Shown: positions 22,756 through 31,499, counted from the first letter of the stretch. The stretch is 34,137 nucleotides of DNA from Spirochaetota bacterium (GCA_016932015.1 JAFGDQ010000026.1:1-34137), one strand, 5' to 3'. Program-made: numbers and translations. Notes: generated by a model not told the origin, from the sequence alone.

Positions 22756-25413
22756 TTATTTTTGACTTTCCTTCCGGACTTTTATCTTAATAGTCTGTTT
22801 CGGAAATATTAAATCCGGATCCGGTATATCATTATCCCTGGCCACTTCAGGATAGTCAAATCCGTCCCCTGTAAATTCCTCTGTTATTTCATACAGGGTA
22901 TCTCCCTTCTTCACATTGTACAGTTTATAGATAAACTCGGTGGAATCCTTTTTTACATTTACAGGTGAAGTCTGTTGCACAGGCTCCTCTAATCTATTCT
23001 CATTGCTAATTTCGTTACTGGAACTCTCTATACTGGATTTCTCTGTTTCAATATTATTTTGAAATTTTTTAAAAAGCCTGCTGCTCGAACTGAATATAAT
23101 AAATAACAGAACAAGTATAGTAATTACAATAAAGATTAAATCAATAATAAGCTTATGCTTTTTTTGTGTTCTGATACAGTCTTTAACTTTTCCTGAAAAA
23201 CGGCTGATACCGGAAGATAAAATTTGTGTTACGGATTTACCGGATTTCTGATTCTCATCATCTGAAAATTCTATTTTTACGGACTCTGCTTCAGTTTTAC
23301 CGGGAACTGTATCAATAATAACTTTATTTTCTGTTTCTTTATGCCAAACATCTGATTCTTTTTCCGTATCAGATGTCCCGCTTTTTTCAGATTGATTATT
23401 AAAATCATTTACTTTATCATAAACAAATGTACTGCTGGCTGCTACTGATGCAGGTGCTTCATCCTCTTCAACTGGTAAAAATTCAATTTCCTCTTCATCA
23501 AGGTTTTCAGATGACCTTAAATATTCAGCTGGATTAAATCCTGTTTCGATTCCGGTCTCTTCATTTTTTTCATCCGCTTTATCGTATCCTGCAGAATCAG
23601 ATTCAGCGGTGTCATTATCCGTTAAGTCATACTCCTGAAGGCTGTTACTTCTCATTTCATTTGTTTCTTCCAGATCATACGAAAAGAATTTCTGATTATC
23701 CGCTTCCTCTGAATCTTCATATTCTGTTTTATCAGTTTCTAAATTATTCACTCCATCGAATTCAGCTTCTTCAGGTTCAGTGCTTTCCTCCTGCTCCGGT
23801 TCCATTATTTCAGCATAATCCTCTTCAACCTCTTCCTGCTCAAGGTTATCGCTGTCAGAATGATCTGATGATTCAACCGTATTTGTTTTATCAAAAATCA
23901 GCTCTTCATATGTGTGAATATCCACTTCCTTTTTTTCTTCAATTATGGCACTCACGTCTCCTGCTGTTTCAGGAGTAAAAGCTTTTGGAACTTCACGTGA
24001 TTCTCTGTTCAGGAATAGTTTTGATATTTCCGCAGCCATACTATCCTTGAAATATACAGCTATTGCCTCAATGTTCAGAACAAGCCTTATATTGTCTGTT
24101 TCAATATCGGGGTAACAAATATACACAAAATTATGAGCAAGTTTTACCGGCAGCTCACGCTGATCCTTTACCTGGATTTTTTTTGTGCTGTAAACGCTTT
24201 CAGTAAGCAGTAAACAGCGAAAATCTCCGTTTTTAACAAGAAGCATTTTCCAGTCTTCCCCGGGTGAGGATTTTAGTCCGTAGCATGCGGCCGGGTCAAT
24301 AACAGGCAGAAGCTCACCCTCATACTCGGCAATACCGGCAACGATGGATTTACAGTTTGGTACTTTAAAGTAGGCTGTTATCGGAAAAACATCAGCAACT
24401 TCCATTTCAGGAACAGAATGAACAGCTTCAGAAAACAGAATCTCAATTACATTTACCGGCTCTTTTTGCTTCTTTAATTGATTTGAAGAATCGGGAGCAT
24501 ACCTTTCATTCAAATCAATCTCTTCCGATTTCTCCGAGATCCAAGCAAGCAGATTCTCCGGTTCAACAACACAATAGATACTGCTGTCATATCTGACTGC
24601 ATAATGCATATATTTTGTCTGTATCAGCAAAGGTAAAAGGGATACCTGTTCCGGATTTACACTGTTTTCATATTTTAAGGAATCAAAGGCAAAGCCGATT
24701 TTCCCGTTAAGATCAAGAGGAAGCATTAATTCAGCTTTGGATCTATTGCCGGACCCGACAGCAATGCCGGTATTGAATAACGGGATGATATCATCTTTAA
24801 ATAATGAGACTCCCGTAATAATGGAAGGAAGTATTGACAGTGGAATTATCTTTGATATACTTTCAGGAGTATCATCAGACTGCCCGGAAAAAAATGCGAA
24901 AGTATCGGAACCGGAATTAACAATATAATGGCTGTCGGACCTGTCAACCTTCAGGCAGGAATTGTATTCAGCAGCCGGAATAAACTCAAACGGCTGATAA
25001 TTCTGTTTAATATATTCATATAACTTTTTAATATTTATTACAGGAATCAGGTTCCGGTTTTTAATAACGATTTTATCTATAATCTGATTTTTAATAAATG
25101 GATGAACCGGAACAATTTCATCTTCAGAAACAGCAGCTTCCTCAATATTTCCTGAAACAGCAAATCCGGCAATATCGGTTTCTGACAGAATGATCAAATG
25201 TTTTTCTTTTCTTTCAGAAGTATACTTTAATCCGATACTCACTGAAAAATCAAGAAATGTTAAAACACGGCCATCTATTTCAGAAATTCCGGAAACTGTT
25301 TTCCCGGATAGCGGAAGATGATAAATAATCCGATCTTTTACTATGGTGGAAATATCTTCCCGAAGTACGATAAAATCAAGACCGCATGTGTTTATTTGTA
25401 TCACTTTTTTCAT
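22756..25413 (-). CDS. Triple CheW-like protein with transmembrane helix and C-terminal LysM
   Basis: An 885-aa protein of unusual layout. Three CheW-like units occupy about 1-137, 150-293 and 320-456; each shows the CheW pattern of a hydrophobic strand, SGISEIDGRVLTFLDF-type or AGIAEYEGELLPVIDP-type turn, then a second barrel. A long acidic, Ser-rich, probably disordered linker follows (about 490-720), then a basic stretch, one transmembrane helix (754-776) and a C-terminal LysM (829-878, YNVKKGDTLYEITEEF, DPDLIFPKQTIKI). CheW domains couple chemoreceptors and CheA; LysM binds peptidoglycan. By the positive-inside rule the CheW part is cytoplasmic and LysM periplasmic. No CheA or receptor gene is in the window. 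It heads the long minus-strand run. No Shine-Dalgarno site is visible. Confidence 0.85.
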   Translation of the reverse strand: MKKVIQINTCGLDFIVLREDISTIVKDRIIYHLPLSGKTVSGISEIDGRVLTFLDFSVSIGLKYTSERKEKHLIILSETDIAGFAVSGNIEEAAVSEDEIVPVHPFIKNQIIDKIVIKNRNLIPVINIKKLYEYIKQNYQPFEFIPAAEYNSCLKVDRSDSHYIVNSGSDTFAFFSGQSDDTPESISKIIPLSILPSIITGVSLFKDDIIPLFNTGIAVGSGNRSKAELMLPLDLNGKIGFAFDSLKYENSVNPEQVSLLPLLIQTKYMHYAVRYDSSIYCVVEPENLLAWISEKSEEIDLNERYAPDSSNQLKKQKEPVNVIEILFSEAVHSVPEMEVADVFPITAYFKVPNCKSIVAGIAEYEGELLPVIDPAACYGLKSSPGEDWKMLLVKNGDFRCLLLTESVYSTKKIQVKDQRELPVKLAHNFVYICYPDIETDNIRLVLNIEAIAVYFKDSMAAEISKLFLNRESREVPKAFTPETAGDVSAIIEEKKEVDIHTYEELIFDKTNTVESSDHSDSDNLEQEEVEEDYAEIMEPEQEESTEPEEAEFDGVNNLETDKTEYEDSEEADNQKFFSYDLEETNEMRSNSLQEYDLTDNDTAESDSAGYDKADEKNEETGIETGFNPAEYLRSSENLDEEEIEFLPVEEDEAPASVAASSTFVYDKVNDFNNQSEKSGTSDTEKESDVWHKETENKVIIDTVPGKTEAESVKIEFSDDENQKSGKSVTQILSSGISRFSGKVKDCIRTQKKHKLIIDLIFIVITILVLLFIIFSSSSRLFKKFQNNIETEKSSIESSSNEISNENRLEEPVQQTSPVNVKKDSTEFIYKLYNVKKGDTLYEITEEFTGDGFDYPEVARDNDIPDPDLIFPKQTIKIKVRKESQK

Positions 25414-25422
25414 TATACAAAT

Positions 25423-25451
25423 ATTTTGGCACTGGAATCAGGAAAAGTCAA
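25423..25451 (-). promoter_or_regulatory. Candidate promoter of the CheW-LysM gene
   Basis: On the minus strand TTGACT (25446-25451), 17-base spacer and CAAAAT (25423-25428). The predicted start point would leave a leader of only a few bases, matching the lack of a ribosome binding site, so the mRNA may be nearly leaderless. ATCTTGAC is shared with the sites at 7125 and 9958. Confidence 0.35.
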
Positions 25452-25515
25452 GATCGTATTTTTACTGAAAAACTAATAATTTTATTGTAATCGAATAATG
25501 CTTCTTCAATACTGA

Positions 25516-25548
25516 CGTTAATATAATTTATATTTTTCATTATTAACG
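25516..25548 (+). promoter_or_regulatory. Operator-like inverted repeat at the heme operon promoter
   Basis: CGTTAATA (25516-25523) and TATTAACG (25541-25548) form an exact 8-base inverted repeat around TATAAT (25522-25527), ending seven bases before the HemX-like start codon. No good -35 box is at the usual distance. Confidence 0.35.
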
Positions 25549-25555
25549 GATCATT

Positions 25556-26407
25556 ATGTTTGAATTCCTGTTTATCACAACAATCTGTCTTTTTGGAGTT
25601 TCTTTTTTTCTTTGTGTATTCTCATCAGTACTGAAAAACAATACATGCAGCAGTACGGCAAAATACCTTTTTATTGCTGCTGTTGTGTTGTTTATTATTT
25701 CCGGAATTTACAGATTTTATTCACATTTCAGTATGAACTTTATTGAAATATCTTCAAGTATTTGGGGGTATTTTTATTTATTCTCACTTTTACTGCTTGG
25801 AATTTTTTATACTTTTTTAAAAGGATGGAGCGGCAACTTCAATTCATTTATAGGAATTATTTCCCCGTTTATAATTACAATCATGCTTATTTCCGTTCCC
25901 TTCATGAACTCATCGAGAAAAATTATCCTTGATCCTGAAAGCGCAGGTATTTTTTTCTATATACTGCCTGTACACATTATCGTATCCATCATTGCTGAAA
26001 TATTTTTCTTTTTCAGCTTTGCAGGTTCAATTTTATATTTAATTCTTGACTGGCAGCTCAGAAAAAAAACATCAATGAAACTTATTTACCAGCTTCCCAG
26101 TCTGGAAACAATAAAAAATTTCAATAAATGGTCAATTTCAAAATCATTGATCTTTATTTCATTCGGTATCATTTCAGGAATTATAATGACTTTTATAACA
26201 TATAAAACATTTTTCATGGGAAGTGCAAAGGAATTTCATATTTATTTTTCATGGCTTGTAATATTTTGCGTTTTTTGTATAAGACGTGATTTAAAAATCG
26301 CGTCCCGTAAAATCAGTATTATAAATATTATTTTATTTATTTTAATAATGTTCCTGTTTATTTTTACCAATATTTTTATAAAAGAAGGTTTTCACAGCTT
26401 TATCTGA
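25556..26407 (+). CDS. HemX/CcsA-like integral membrane protein
   Basis: A 283-aa polytopic protein with about eight hydrophobic helices and little soluble sequence. Placed two bases before hemA, it matches the HemX-like membrane proteins that precede hemA in many genomes and belong to the CcsA/cytochrome c assembly superfamily. HIIVSIIAEIFFFFSFAGSILYLI (about 142-165) and the later HIYFSWLVIF hold the conserved-type histidines, but the tryptophan-rich WWD heme-handling motif of true CcsA is not seen. Bacillus HemX lowers HemA amount; a similar role here is inference. TGATAATG links its stop to the hemA start, implying coupled translation. Confidence 0.8.
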   Translation: MFEFLFITTICLFGVSFFLCVFSSVLKNNTCSSTAKYLFIAAVVLFIISGIYRFYSHFSMNFIEISSSIWGYFYLFSLLLLGIFYTFLKGWSGNFNSFIGIISPFIITIMLISVPFMNSSRKIILDPESAGIFFYILPVHIIVSIIAEIFFFFSFAGSILYLILDWQLRKKTSMKLIYQLPSLETIKNFNKWSISKSLIFISFGIISGIIMTFITYKTFFMGSAKEFHIYFSWLVIFCVFCIRRDLKIASRKISIINIILFILIMFLFIFTNIFIKEGFHSFI

Positions 26408-26409
26408 TA

Positions 26410-27708
26410 ATGAACTCTACTGAAAAAACACCGGAAATAGGCCTGATCGGCATAAGTCATAAAACAGCTTCTGTTGAAATAAGGGAAAATTTTTCTCTTG
26501 ACGACAGCTCAATAGATAAAATATCCGAACTTGCCGGCCAGGCGGAAATCAATGAAATTGTATGCATCTCAACTTGCAACAGAACTGAATTATATTACAC
26601 TTCAAATAATATTCAAAAATCAATTGAAGCGCTTACTGTTATACTTACGGATATTTCATCATTTTCCGGTACAGAACTTGAAAAGGTTATTTACAAAAAG
26701 TTTAACAAGGACGCAATTCTGCATCTTCTAACAGTTACATCATCGCTTGACTCAATGGTTGTCGGCGAAAATGAAATTCTCGGACAGGTTAAAGAAGCGT
26801 ACAGAAAAGCTACAGCTTTAAAAAAGACTGGCCCGGTTTTAAACAAACTGTTTCATCAGGCATTCAATACAGCAAAAAAGGTTAAAACTGAAACTGAAAT
26901 TGCAAGAAGCCCGCTCTCAGTTGCTTTTATAGCAACAGAACTCGCTAAAAGTATTTTTGAAGACCTTTCAAGACATAAAGCCTTAATGGTAGGCGCCGGT
27001 GAAATGGCGGAATTGATCCTGAAATACCTGACAAAATTCAACATCAAAAAAATTACTATCGCTAACAGGTCTTTCCATAATGCTCAGAGAATTATGGATC
27101 AGCTTGGTTCAGATGCGGAAATAATAACGCTGGATGATTTAAAAGATGCTGCAGGAAAAGTTGATATTATAATTTCTTCTGTTTCTTCATCTGAATATAT
27201 ATTCACAAAAGAACTGGCAAAGAAAGCTCTGAAGGCGAAAAGCAGTAGTCCGCTATTTATTATTGACATTGCTGTTCCAAGAAATATTGATCCTGCTATA
27301 GGAGAATTGGACGGAATCTTTCTTTACAACATTGATGACCTTCAGCAGATAGCCAACGAAAATCTTAAAAGCAGGCTGAAAGAAGTTGAGCTTGCGAAAA
27401 CGCTTATTGAATCTGATGCGGACGATTTTCATAAATGGTATGAAGGGCTTTCAATTGTACCGGCTATCAGGTATGTAAAAGACAAATACAATAATATACG
27501 GAAAAATGAAATTGAAAGATACCGGAAATCCAGACTTAAACATTTAAGTGATAGGGATTTTGAAATTATTGAACAGCTTACAAAGCAGATCATGAAAAAA
27601 ACTCTTCATGATCCCATTATGTATTTTAAAAAATTTCAGTCCGGAAGCGGACAAAAAGAAGCACTTAAAAAAAGTATCAAAGTAGTACTTGAATTATTCG
27701 GAAAATGA
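26410..27708 (+). CDS. hemA: Glutamyl-tRNA reductase
   Basis: First committed enzyme of C5-pathway tetrapyrrole synthesis: NADPH-dependent reduction of glutamyl-tRNA to glutamate-1-semialdehyde. It is full length (432 aa). Motifs are GISHKTA (14-20), CISTCNRTE with nucleophile Cys56, DSMVVGENEILGQVKEAY, SVAFIATELA, the NADPH-binding VGAGEM and IDIAVPRNIDP. The C-terminal helical dimerisation domain is intact. It follows the HemX-like gene by two bases; its stop codon lies in a perfect 13-base inverted repeat (27706-27734) that precedes the radical SAM gene. No hemL, hemB, hemC or hemD is in the window. Confidence 0.96.
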   Translation: MNSTEKTPEIGLIGISHKTASVEIRENFSLDDSSIDKISELAGQAEINEIVCISTCNRTELYYTSNNIQKSIEALTVILTDISSFSGTELEKVIYKKFNKDAILHLLTVTSSLDSMVVGENEILGQVKEAYRKATALKKTGPVLNKLFHQAFNTAKKVKTETEIARSPLSVAFIATELAKSIFEDLSRHKALMVGAGEMAELILKYLTKFNIKKITIANRSFHNAQRIMDQLGSDAEIITLDDLKDAAGKVDIIISSVSSSEYIFTKELAKKALKAKSSSPLFIIDIAVPRNIDPAIGELDGIFLYNIDDLQQIANENLKSRLKEVELAKTLIESDADDFHKWYEGLSIVPAIRYVKDKYNNIRKNEIERYRKSRLKHLSDRDFEIIEQLTKQIMKKTLHDPIMYFKKFQSGSGQKEALKKSIKVVLELFGK

Positions 27709-27734
27709 TTTCACTGAATATTTCAGTGAAATCA
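27706..27734 (+). repeat. Perfect inverted repeat at the hemA stop codon
   Basis: TGATTTCACTGAA (27706-27718), spacer TAT, then TTCAGTGAAATCA (27722-27734). The first three bases are the hemA stop. No U run follows, so it is an operator-like palindrome or an intercistronic mRNA hairpin. Confidence 0.6.
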
Positions 27735-27781
27735 GTCTTCCAGTAATCATAAAATCCAGATATATTAAAACAAGTAAAAAT

Positions 27782-28855
27782 ATGAAAGACCAAAACAAAC
27801 CAAGACTGATTTTCTGGGAATTAACCAAAAGGTGCAATCTTAATTGTATTCACTGCAGAGCTGAAGCAGAGAACATATTATTTGAAAACGAGCTCAGCAC
27901 TGAACAGATATTCAGCATCATAGACGATATTGTCTCATACACAAATCCCATACTTGTTCTTACCGGAGGCGAACCTTTATACAGAGAAGACATCTTTGAA
28001 ATATCCGGATACGCATCTGATAAAAACATCAGGCTGGCGCTTGCTACAAACGGCACGCTGATTGACAAGGACACAGCCAAAAAGATCAGCGAAAGCGGAA
28101 TTCAGAGAGTAAGCATCTCAATTGACGGCAGCTCAGCCCAATCCCATGACTCATTCAGAGGAATTCCCGGTTCATACGATAAAGTATTACAGGCTGCCTC
28201 ATACCTCTATGACTCGGGTGTTGAGTTTCAGTTTAATACTACCATAACCAGAAGAAATGTTAACGAAATTGAAGATATTATTAAACTTGCAGAAAAAATG
28301 CATTCAAAAGCGCTTCATATTTTCATGCTGGTTCCTGTGGGATGCGGTGTTGAGATAGCGGAAACGGAAATGCTTCCCGCTGACAAATATGAGGAGGTAC
28401 TTTCATGGCTGTATGACAGAATGAAACAGACCAGCATGGAATTCAAGGCTACATGCGCTCCGCCCTATTACAGAATAATCCGCCAGAAAGCAAAACTGGA
28501 AGGACGTAAAATAAATTTTGAAACAGACGGAATGACTGCAATAACAAGAGGATGTCTTGCTGGAACAGGCGTATGTTTTATTTCTCATACAGGAGATGTA
28601 CAGCCGTGCGGCTATCTTCCTCTCTCAGCCGGGAATGTAATTAAAAACAGCTTTAAAGAAATTTGGGAAAAATCAGAACTTTTCAATAATCTCAGAGACC
28701 TCAGTAAACTTAAAGGCAAATGCGGCATCTGCGAATATAAAACATATTGCGCAGGCTGCAGAGCAAGAGCCTATTATCAGACAGGAGACTATATGGAAGA
28801 AGAACCATATTGTCTTCATGTTCCGGCCAGACAGAAAACTTTAAATATTGAATAA
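27782..28855 (+). CDS. AhbD/NirJ-like radical SAM heme-synthesis protein
   Basis: A radical SAM/SPASM-type protein. From the ATG used here the SAM cluster cysteines are CNLNCIHC (18, 22, 25), followed by LTGGEP, ATNGT and SISIDG. The C-terminal part has GCLAGTGVCF, GDVQPCGYLP, CGICEYKTYCAGCRARAY and EEPYCLH, a pattern typical of AhbD/NirJ2. AhbD decarboxylates Fe-coproporphyrin III to heme b in the siroheme-dependent route; NirJ acts in heme d1 synthesis; the sequence does not decide. The start is uncertain: an in-frame TTG at 27689 inside hemA would add 31 residues without family resemblance. The ATG lacks a ribosome binding site, and the preceding palindrome may matter. Position behind hemA supports a heme role. 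Confidence 0.87.
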   Translation: MKDQNKPRLIFWELTKRCNLNCIHCRAEAENILFENELSTEQIFSIIDDIVSYTNPILVLTGGEPLYREDIFEISGYASDKNIRLALATNGTLIDKDTAKKISESGIQRVSISIDGSSAQSHDSFRGIPGSYDKVLQAASYLYDSGVEFQFNTTITRRNVNEIEDIIKLAEKMHSKALHIFMLVPVGCGVEIAETEMLPADKYEEVLSWLYDRMKQTSMEFKATCAPPYYRIIRQKAKLEGRKINFETDGMTAITRGCLAGTGVCFISHTGDVQPCGYLPLSAGNVIKNSFKEIWEKSELFNNLRDLSKLKGKCGICEYKTYCAGCRARAYYQTGDYMEEEPYCLHVPARQKTLNIE

Positions 28856-28890
28856 TCTATATAATAAAAAAAAGATTGCCTTTTTTTATT
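28853..28890 (+). terminator. Possible weak terminator after the radical SAM gene
   Basis: TAATCT (28853-28858) pairs with AGATTG (28873-28878) through five Watson-Crick pairs and one wobble, followed by CCTTTTTTT. The stem is short and AU-rich and the loop is 14 bases, so it is a tentative call. Confidence 0.35.
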
Positions 28891-29027
28891 TATTAACTAT
28901 ATTAATTTCCCGACATTTGTAACTAAGTATAGCGCATTAGCTGTACTGTTGTTTGCCTCCGACAATAATCTTATTTGCATTGCCGGCTCTGGATTAACCT
29001 GAAATTATTATTTACGGAGTAATGAAA

Positions 29028-29702
29028 ATGAAAAAAAAGAATATCATAACTATAATATGTTTGATGCTTCTTGTTTGTACTTCAGAGAATGTTTACGCGG
29101 AAAACAAAAGCCTTGACGGCAAGCTTGGTACAAGTTACGCGTCAGACCCTGAAAAATTCGGGTTTCAGCTGAATTTTGCATATCTGACTGTACTTGACCC
29201 GTTTTTCGCCATAGGATTTGAACCTGGAATTTACTGGGCAAGCTGGGAAAGAAAAGTCGGAAGACAACAGGTCGGAAGTACAGGGACAGTTGAAGCTGAT
29301 CTTAAAGCAGATACTAATGCCTACATGATCCCTTGCCTTGCTGACGCACAGGTCCGCCTGCCGAATCTTAGGGAGAAATTTAATGTATTGCCCTATATTA
29401 CATTCGGTCTCGGATATTCCATTATGATACTTGATTATTCACAGCCTGAATACACCAATACTTCAGGAGTATCTGTGGCAGCTGAAAATGACACGAAATT
29501 GTTTCACGGACTGACATGGCAGATAATGGCAGGAATAGCATATGATCCAAGCCCGTCATCAAAAATAGAATTTATCGGTGAAATCGGATACCGCGGCGCA
29601 AAGCTTAAGCACAATGATCTTGAAATAAATATGTCCGGATGGGTTTTCAACATCGGCATCAGATATCCTTTTGGAGGAGCGGCTCAGGCTTCTGCTATGT
29701 AA
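29028..29702 (+). CDS. Outer-membrane beta-barrel protein
   Basis: A secreted 224-aa protein: basic N terminus, hydrophobic core and cleavage after VYA (about 22-24). The mature part alternates short amphipathic strands rich in Gly, Tyr and Phe (GFQLNFAYL, FFAIGFEPGIYWA, VLPYITFGLGYSIM, TWQIMAGIAYD, KIEFIGEIGYRG, GWVFNIGIRYPF), the pattern of a small 8-strand OmpX/OmpW-like barrel. It ends beyond the last strand in a short tail, GGAAQASAM, so there is no terminal Phe. I prefer the ATG at 29028 to the one at 29022 because GGAG (29016-29019) is eight bases from it. Function unknown. A strong terminator follows. Confidence 0.82.
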   Translation: MKKKNIITIICLMLLVCTSENVYAENKSLDGKLGTSYASDPEKFGFQLNFAYLTVLDPFFAIGFEPGIYWASWERKVGRQQVGSTGTVEADLKADTNAYMIPCLADAQVRLPNLREKFNVLPYITFGLGYSIMILDYSQPEYTNTSGVSVAAENDTKLFHGLTWQIMAGIAYDPSPSSKIEFIGEIGYRGAKLKHNDLEINMSGWVFNIGIRYPFGGAAQASAM

Positions 29703-29731
29703 ACAGCTGCTTTAAACAACATGATCTTATC

Positions 29732-29770
29732 AAAGAAAAAGACGCAATATTATGCGTCTTTTTCTTTATT
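29732..29770. terminator. Strong bidirectional Rho-independent terminator
   Basis: Perfect 15-bp stem AAAGAAAAAGACGCA (29732-29746) with its reverse complement (29753-29767) and loop ATATTA. The descending arm supplies a T run on either strand. It separates the outer-membrane gene from the converging OmpA/PD40 gene. Confidence 0.93.
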
Positions 29771-29772
29771 AT

Positions 29773-29840
29773 TTCTTCGTGTACTTCGTGATCTACGTGT
29801 TAAAATTATCCCTTTTCTCACAGTCTCGCCGGGCGGGGAG
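29773..29840. repeat. Tandem 9-mers and a GC-rich hairpin
   Basis: TTCTTCGTG, TACTTCGTG and ATCTACGTG stand in tandem (29773-29799), reading CACGAAG-type repeats on the other strand. 24 bases later TCTCGCCGGGCGGGGAGA (29824-29841) is a GC-rich imperfect hairpin in otherwise very AT-rich sequence. The CACGAAG unit resembles intergenic repeats seen in many unrelated genomes. Confidence 0.55.
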
Positions 29841-29972
29841 AATTGCTAATTAAAAAATAAATTTTATTTTTTTTATTACTGTCAATATACCGTTAAAATC
29901 AAAATATAAAACCGTATCTGCATAACAGTGATGCAGTATACTCGATTAAATAAAACTATAATTCAGCATCCA

Positions 29973-31499
29973 CTATTTTTCCAAAAGCTTAAATTCAGTA
30001 CGCCTGTTTTTCTCATCGAATTCAGAGCCGATCTGAGGTATTATTGGCTTCCTCTTGCCTGCTCCTCTTACAGACAGCCTTGTGCCGTCTATTCCCTTTC
30101 CGGCCAGATAATTCTTAACTGATACAGCCCTGTCCAGACTGAGCTTGTCGTTGAATGCATCACTGCCGTGAAGATCAGTATGTCCTATTATCTCGAATTT
30201 CATTGTTTTGTGCTTTTTCATGTACCCGACAAAAGCGTTCAGGTAAAGATATGACTCAGGCTTTATCTTCGCTGATTCAAAATCGAAATAGATTGAATGA
30301 ATATCGAAGCTGGCTTCCTTTTCAATTGGCACGAGCTCCAGGATAAGTGCATCATTTTTAAGCGAAAGAATATTTATCTTTTCAAAAAACGGGAGGTACC
30401 CTTCCTCATTGACTGCTATATCAAGGTCCTTTACCTCAGGCTGATATTTCAGCACAGCCTTGCCGTTCTCATCAGTCCTTTTCTTCACACTATAGGTATT
30501 CTGTTTCTCCCCCTCCTTTATTCTAGTCGAAATATCCACCTCTACCTGCATGGGCTTCCCGGTTTTTTTGTCAAGTACGCTGATTCTGAGTTTATCGTTT
30601 ACAACTACGATCTTTGAAGTATATACATCGTACCGGCCTTGTCCCCCTTCCCTGTTTGAACAGAAGTAAACATAATCTTCAATTACAGAAATATTTATTT
30701 CATTCTGGGGAGAGTTTATCTTATCTCCGAGATTGACAGGCTCGCCGAATATTCCATCATAGTAATCCGCATAGTAAATATCCCATCCTCCATAGCCGCC
30801 GGGTCTGCCGGAAGAAAAGAAAAATCCCTTTCCATCCGGAGAAGGTATCAGTCCGGCATCCATTGCTCCAATATTCACGGGAGCCGGAAGTTCTACTGGA
30901 TTTATAAAATCACCGTCAACATAATCAGCTTTCATTATTCGTGCCTTATTCCAGTCGCCAAACGGTAATCTTGTGTAATACAGGCACATTGTCTTATAAG
31001 AGAAAGACGGAGAACGCTCATGTGCAGCAGTATTTATTTTTCCCGGAACTTTTATCGGATTTCTCCATTTGCCCTCAACATTCTCACTTACATAAATATC
31101 GAATGAAATTTTAATCCGGCCTGTTGACGGGTCCCTAGTTTCAAAACTTCCATCCCTGTCTGATGAGAAGAAGATGAAAGCACCGTCTGAAGTAATATAA
31201 GGACTTTCATCAGTATAAGGAGAATTTAGTTCCGTTAACGGGACCGGATCTGTCCACGCATCGCCTTCAAAATAGCTTATATATATATCCTGATACCGGC
31301 TGCCGCGTTTGGAATTAAATACCATTGTTTTGCCGTCCGCGGTAAACGAAGGGGCAAAATCGTCGTCCGCAGTATTAATCGGCGGGCCGATATTAATTAC
31401 TTTATCAACATGGACAACCTGGGCTGATAAAAGTGGACTAAAAATAAATAATAAAAGAACTATATATAATAATCTTAAATATTTATCAGATTCTATCAT
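29973..31499 (-). CDS. OmpA-family protein with PD40/TolB-like propeller
   Basis: A 508-aa exported protein: signal peptide (1 to about 26, LLSAQ), a beta-propeller built of PD40/WD40-like repeats (about 38-300; DFAPSFTADGKTMVFNSKR, DESPYITSDGAFIFFSSDRDG, SPDGKGFFFSSGRPGG, NEINISVIEDYVYFCSNREGG), a carboxypeptidase-regulatory-like beta sandwich (about 305-388), and a C-terminal OmpA domain (about 395-506; IYFDFESAKIKPES, IIGHTDLHGSD, LSLDRAVSVKNYL, NRRTEFKLLE) that anchors to peptidoglycan. The start is supported by GGGAG six bases upstream. This architecture is common in Bacteroidota and spirochaetes; it probably holds a surface or periplasmic assembly to the wall. The neighbouring outer-membrane barrel gene converges on it. 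Confidence 0.92.
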   Translation of the reverse strand: MIESDKYLRLLYIVLLLFIFSPLLSAQVVHVDKVINIGPPINTADDDFAPSFTADGKTMVFNSKRGSRYQDIYISYFEGDAWTDPVPLTELNSPYTDESPYITSDGAFIFFSSDRDGSFETRDPSTGRIKISFDIYVSENVEGKWRNPIKVPGKINTAAHERSPSFSYKTMCLYYTRLPFGDWNKARIMKADYVDGDFINPVELPAPVNIGAMDAGLIPSPDGKGFFFSSGRPGGYGGWDIYYADYYDGIFGEPVNLGDKINSPQNEINISVIEDYVYFCSNREGGQGRYDVYTSKIVVVNDKLRISVLDKKTGKPMQVEVDISTRIKEGEKQNTYSVKKRTDENGKAVLKYQPEVKDLDIAVNEEGYLPFFEKINILSLKNDALILELVPIEKEASFDIHSIYFDFESAKIKPESYLYLNAFVGYMKKHKTMKFEIIGHTDLHGSDAFNDKLSLDRAVSVKNYLAGKGIDGTRLSVRGAGKRKPIIPQIGSEFDEKNRRTEFKLLEK

